A stretch of DNA of 64,000 nt from Chitinophagales bacterium (GTDB lineage: Bacteria > Bacteroidota > Bacteroidia > Chitinophagales > Chitinophagaceae), in contig JAAFIK010000004.1 in the NCBI GenBank assembly GCA_013298665.1, positions 1 to 64,000 of the forward strand. The letters run 5' to 3'. The position numbers and the translations under genes were made by a program. Below the pieces are notes generated by a model. It worked only from the letters and a program-made list of their open reading frames with translations. It made no database searches and had not been told where the DNA came from. Of the stretch, positions 62,362 to 64,000 are shown piece by piece (position 1 is the first letter of the stretch; every line of letters begins with the position of its first letter).

Positions 62362-64000
62362 ATGAAGAGAACCTTTGTACTGATATGGATATTCCTTTCT
62401 TCCTGTACTGCCGCATCAGCACAGGAATATGAATTTTCCGGAAAGGTCATCAACGCCAGGGGTGATGGGGTTCCCCGGGCCTCGGTGATCCTATCCTTCC
62501 GGTTTCGGGAGCAACTGCAAAGTTTGTTTACCCTGTCAGACAGTGCGGGTAAATTCAGCATATTGATTCCTGTAGCGGCTGATCGTATGGAACTCAGCAT
62601 TTCTGCGCTGGGTTTTACCGGATACAAAGCAAGCGTTACGCATCAGCAATCGGGTGAGTTGCGGGTTAAGCTTAGCCGTACAGATAAGCTCCTGCCGGAA
62701 GTAAGGGTAAAAGCCGCCCCCAAAGTGGTTGTAAAAAACGACACCACAAGTTTTAATGCAGATGCCTACAGCCGGAAGAATGAAACCAATGTCGAAGACC
62801 TTCTGAAGAAATTACCAGGTTTTGATGTTGACAATGATGGCAATATGCGCTACAACGGAAAACCCATTGAGCGTGTACTGCTTGACGGGGATGACCTTTA
62901 TGGCAGGGATTTTAAGTTGCTGACCAAAAATTTGTCTGCAGATGCAGTAGAAACCGTACAGACGATTGACAATTATACGCCCAATGCCTTACTCAACGGA
63001 CTTGGCAAATCGGGCAAACAGGTATTGAACCTGAAACTACGCAAAAGAAAAACCACGTTTAACGGGAATTTAACCATCGGTGGCGGTGTACCCAACGGAA
63101 GATACGAGAACAGGCTCAATTTACTATCCTTTTCAAAGACTATTAAACTGGTTGGCTTAGGCGGTATGAATAACACCGGCGTAAGCCCGTTTTCCTTTAT
63201 AACCGTAGAAAGACCGGCATACCTCCAGAGAGGGAATGATGATGAAATTGAGGCACAAAATACAGCACCGCTGGCAACAATACCCGAACTGAATTACCGG
63301 GGTATTGCCCCCAGGAGGAGTAACCTCAATCGTTCGGCGATAGGCACGTTGAACTATCTTTTCCATCTGTCTGCAAAGACAAGAATAAAAGGACAGGTGT
63401 ACCTCATTGGTGACAACACTTACCAATTGCAACAAAACGATATCACTTACCTTACCAGTCTGCCGGCGGTAAAAGTAAGGGAAGAAACACAGCTCCGGAA
63501 GCAACAGTTTTTCCAGGGATACCGGCTTGAGGCTACAACTGACATGAGCCGGAAATCGCAACTGATTTACCAGATGCGGTTTGACGAGGGGAATAAGCGT
63601 AATTCTGTCGCATTAGCTTTTTCGGGCATCGCCCTGTCCCCAAAATTAAAAACCATTTCCGGCAACCAGGAGTACCGGCTCCAATACATCAACCGGTTGA
63701 ATAAAAATATTGCGATTGATGCACAACTGATCCATAACCGCACCCATGCCCCGCAACGGCTCCTGCTTGATAGTATTCCTTATCCTGATGCACTTGGTTT
63801 GTCCCCCATGCCTGAAGCAGTTTTGGTACAGCGTTCCGATGTTCCGCTTTACCAGACAGGGGTCAGCATCAGGTTGCCGGGCAAGAGAGGAATGGATAAT
63901 TTTTTACTGTCGGTTATGGCCAACAATATTACCCGGAGATTTGACAATAACGTATATGCTCAGAAGACCAGTGGCGAAACCATTATGGCCATGAATGGGT
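62362..64000 (+). CDS. TonB-receptor-like outer membrane beta-barrel protein (partial)
   Basis: Runs off the right edge; at least 546 residues visible without a stop. Signal peptide (MKRTFVLIWIFLSSCTAASA), a CarboxypepD_reg domain (FSGKVINARGDGVPRASV, DSAGKFSILIPV), a plug-like segment (NVEDLLKKLPGFDVDNDGN, YNGKPIERVLLDGDDLYG, NYTPNALLNGLGKSGKQVLN), then beta strands of a barrel. It looks like the outer membrane proteins paired with GLPGLI proteins. Energy coupling to TonB cannot be judged because no TonB box is clear. Confidence 0.88.
   Translation, partial: MKRTFVLIWIFLSSCTAASAQEYEFSGKVINARGDGVPRASVILSFRFREQLQSLFTLSDSAGKFSILIPVAADRMELSISALGFTGYKASVTHQQSGELRVKLSRTDKLLPEVRVKAAPKVVVKNDTTSFNADAYSRKNETNVEDLLKKLPGFDVDNDGNMRYNGKPIERVLLDGDDLYGRDFKLLTKNLSADAVETVQTIDNYTPNALLNGLGKSGKQVLNLKLRKRKTTFNGNLTIGGGVPNGRYENRLNLLSFSKTIKLVGLGGMNNTGVSPFSFITVERPAYLQRGNDDEIEAQNTAPLATIPELNYRGIAPRRSNLNRSAIGTLNYLFHLSAKTRIKGQVYLIGDNTYQLQQNDITYLTSLPAVKVREETQLRKQQFFQGYRLEATTDMSRKSQLIYQMRFDEGNKRNSVALAFSGIALSPKLKTISGNQEYRLQYINRLNKNIAIDAQLIHNRTHAPQRLLLDSIPYPDALGLSPMPEAVLVQRSDVPLYQTGVSIRLPGKRGMDNFLLSVMANNITRRFDNNVYAQKTSGETIMAMNG

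Noticed and set aside
1..64000. tRNA or rRNA genes
   Set aside because: I looked in the intergenic regions for T-loop and acceptor-stem patterns and found none; a covariance search would be decisive.

Overview
The window is chromosomal DNA from a Bacteroidota bacterium, most likely a member of the Chitinophagaceae (family-level placement is inference). The signs are: -7 promoter boxes of the form TAnnTTTG, a gliding-motility-type C-terminal domain and a Por/T9SS sorting domain on two giant secreted proteins, a GLPGLI-family protein next to a TonB-receptor-like outer membrane protein, the uppS-bamA-ompH-ompH cluster, a bacterial geranylgeranylglyceryl phosphate synthase homologue, and LytTR/LytS-type signalling. 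I see no prophage, insertion sequence, CRISPR array, rRNA or tRNA. Most of the window is ordinary core genome with accessory genes interspersed.

Layout. 0-4 kb: thiolase, pyrD, a TerC-family membrane protein, rsmE. 4-9.5 kb: a bicovalent-type flavin oxidase, a DinB/cupin/glutamine-amidotransferase operon, and a membrane-anchored MutS-like ATPase. 9.5-19.7 kb: two giant secreted proteins, one with about 20 PKD-type repeats (2082 aa), one a beta-propeller/alpha-beta-hydrolase fusion (1292 aa). 20-25.5 kb: SDR, glutathione peroxidase and aldehyde dehydrogenase pair, tadA, superoxide dismutase. 25.5-32.4 kb: yidD, rnpA, rpmH, murI, then the outer-membrane biogenesis operon uppS-bamA-ompH-ompH. 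32.5-37.5 kb: aquaporin, a diheme peroxidase overlapping an MbnP-like lipoprotein, arfB, GGGP synthase, a hypothetical. 38-41.5 kb: a LytS/LytR-type two-component pair and a DUF937-TM-OmpA protein. 41.5-44.1 kb: a MarR-type regulator and a three-gene reductase operon sharing a palindromic operator, followed by a truncated gene. 44.5-51 kb: ruvB, an orphan OmpR-type regulator, a two-gene unit of unknown function, a second diheme peroxidase. 51-64 kb: HerA-like DUF853 ATPase, LTA-synthase-like sulfatase-fold protein, recQ, copper ATPase, tsaE, alanine dehydrogenase, and at the right edge a GLPGLI gene followed by a partial outer membrane receptor-like gene.

The clearest cross-cutting signals are two. 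First, eight genes (pyrD, arfB, the LytS-type kinase gene, ruvB, the second diheme peroxidase gene, the LTA-synthase-like gene, copA, tsaE) have a consensus -7 box ending only 4-6 nt before the start codon, which predicts leaderless mRNAs and in several cases corrects the start codon. Second, a TTGTATATACAA palindrome sits in the promoter of the MarR gene and at equivalent spacing before the adjacent NAD(P)-dependent reductase operon, which is a readable regulator-target circuit. Several intergenic regions also hold short dispersed or tandem repeats (24.0, 37.9, 44.2-44.5 and 50.95 kb), and a promoter-terminator pair without a gene at 54.7 kb suggests a small RNA.
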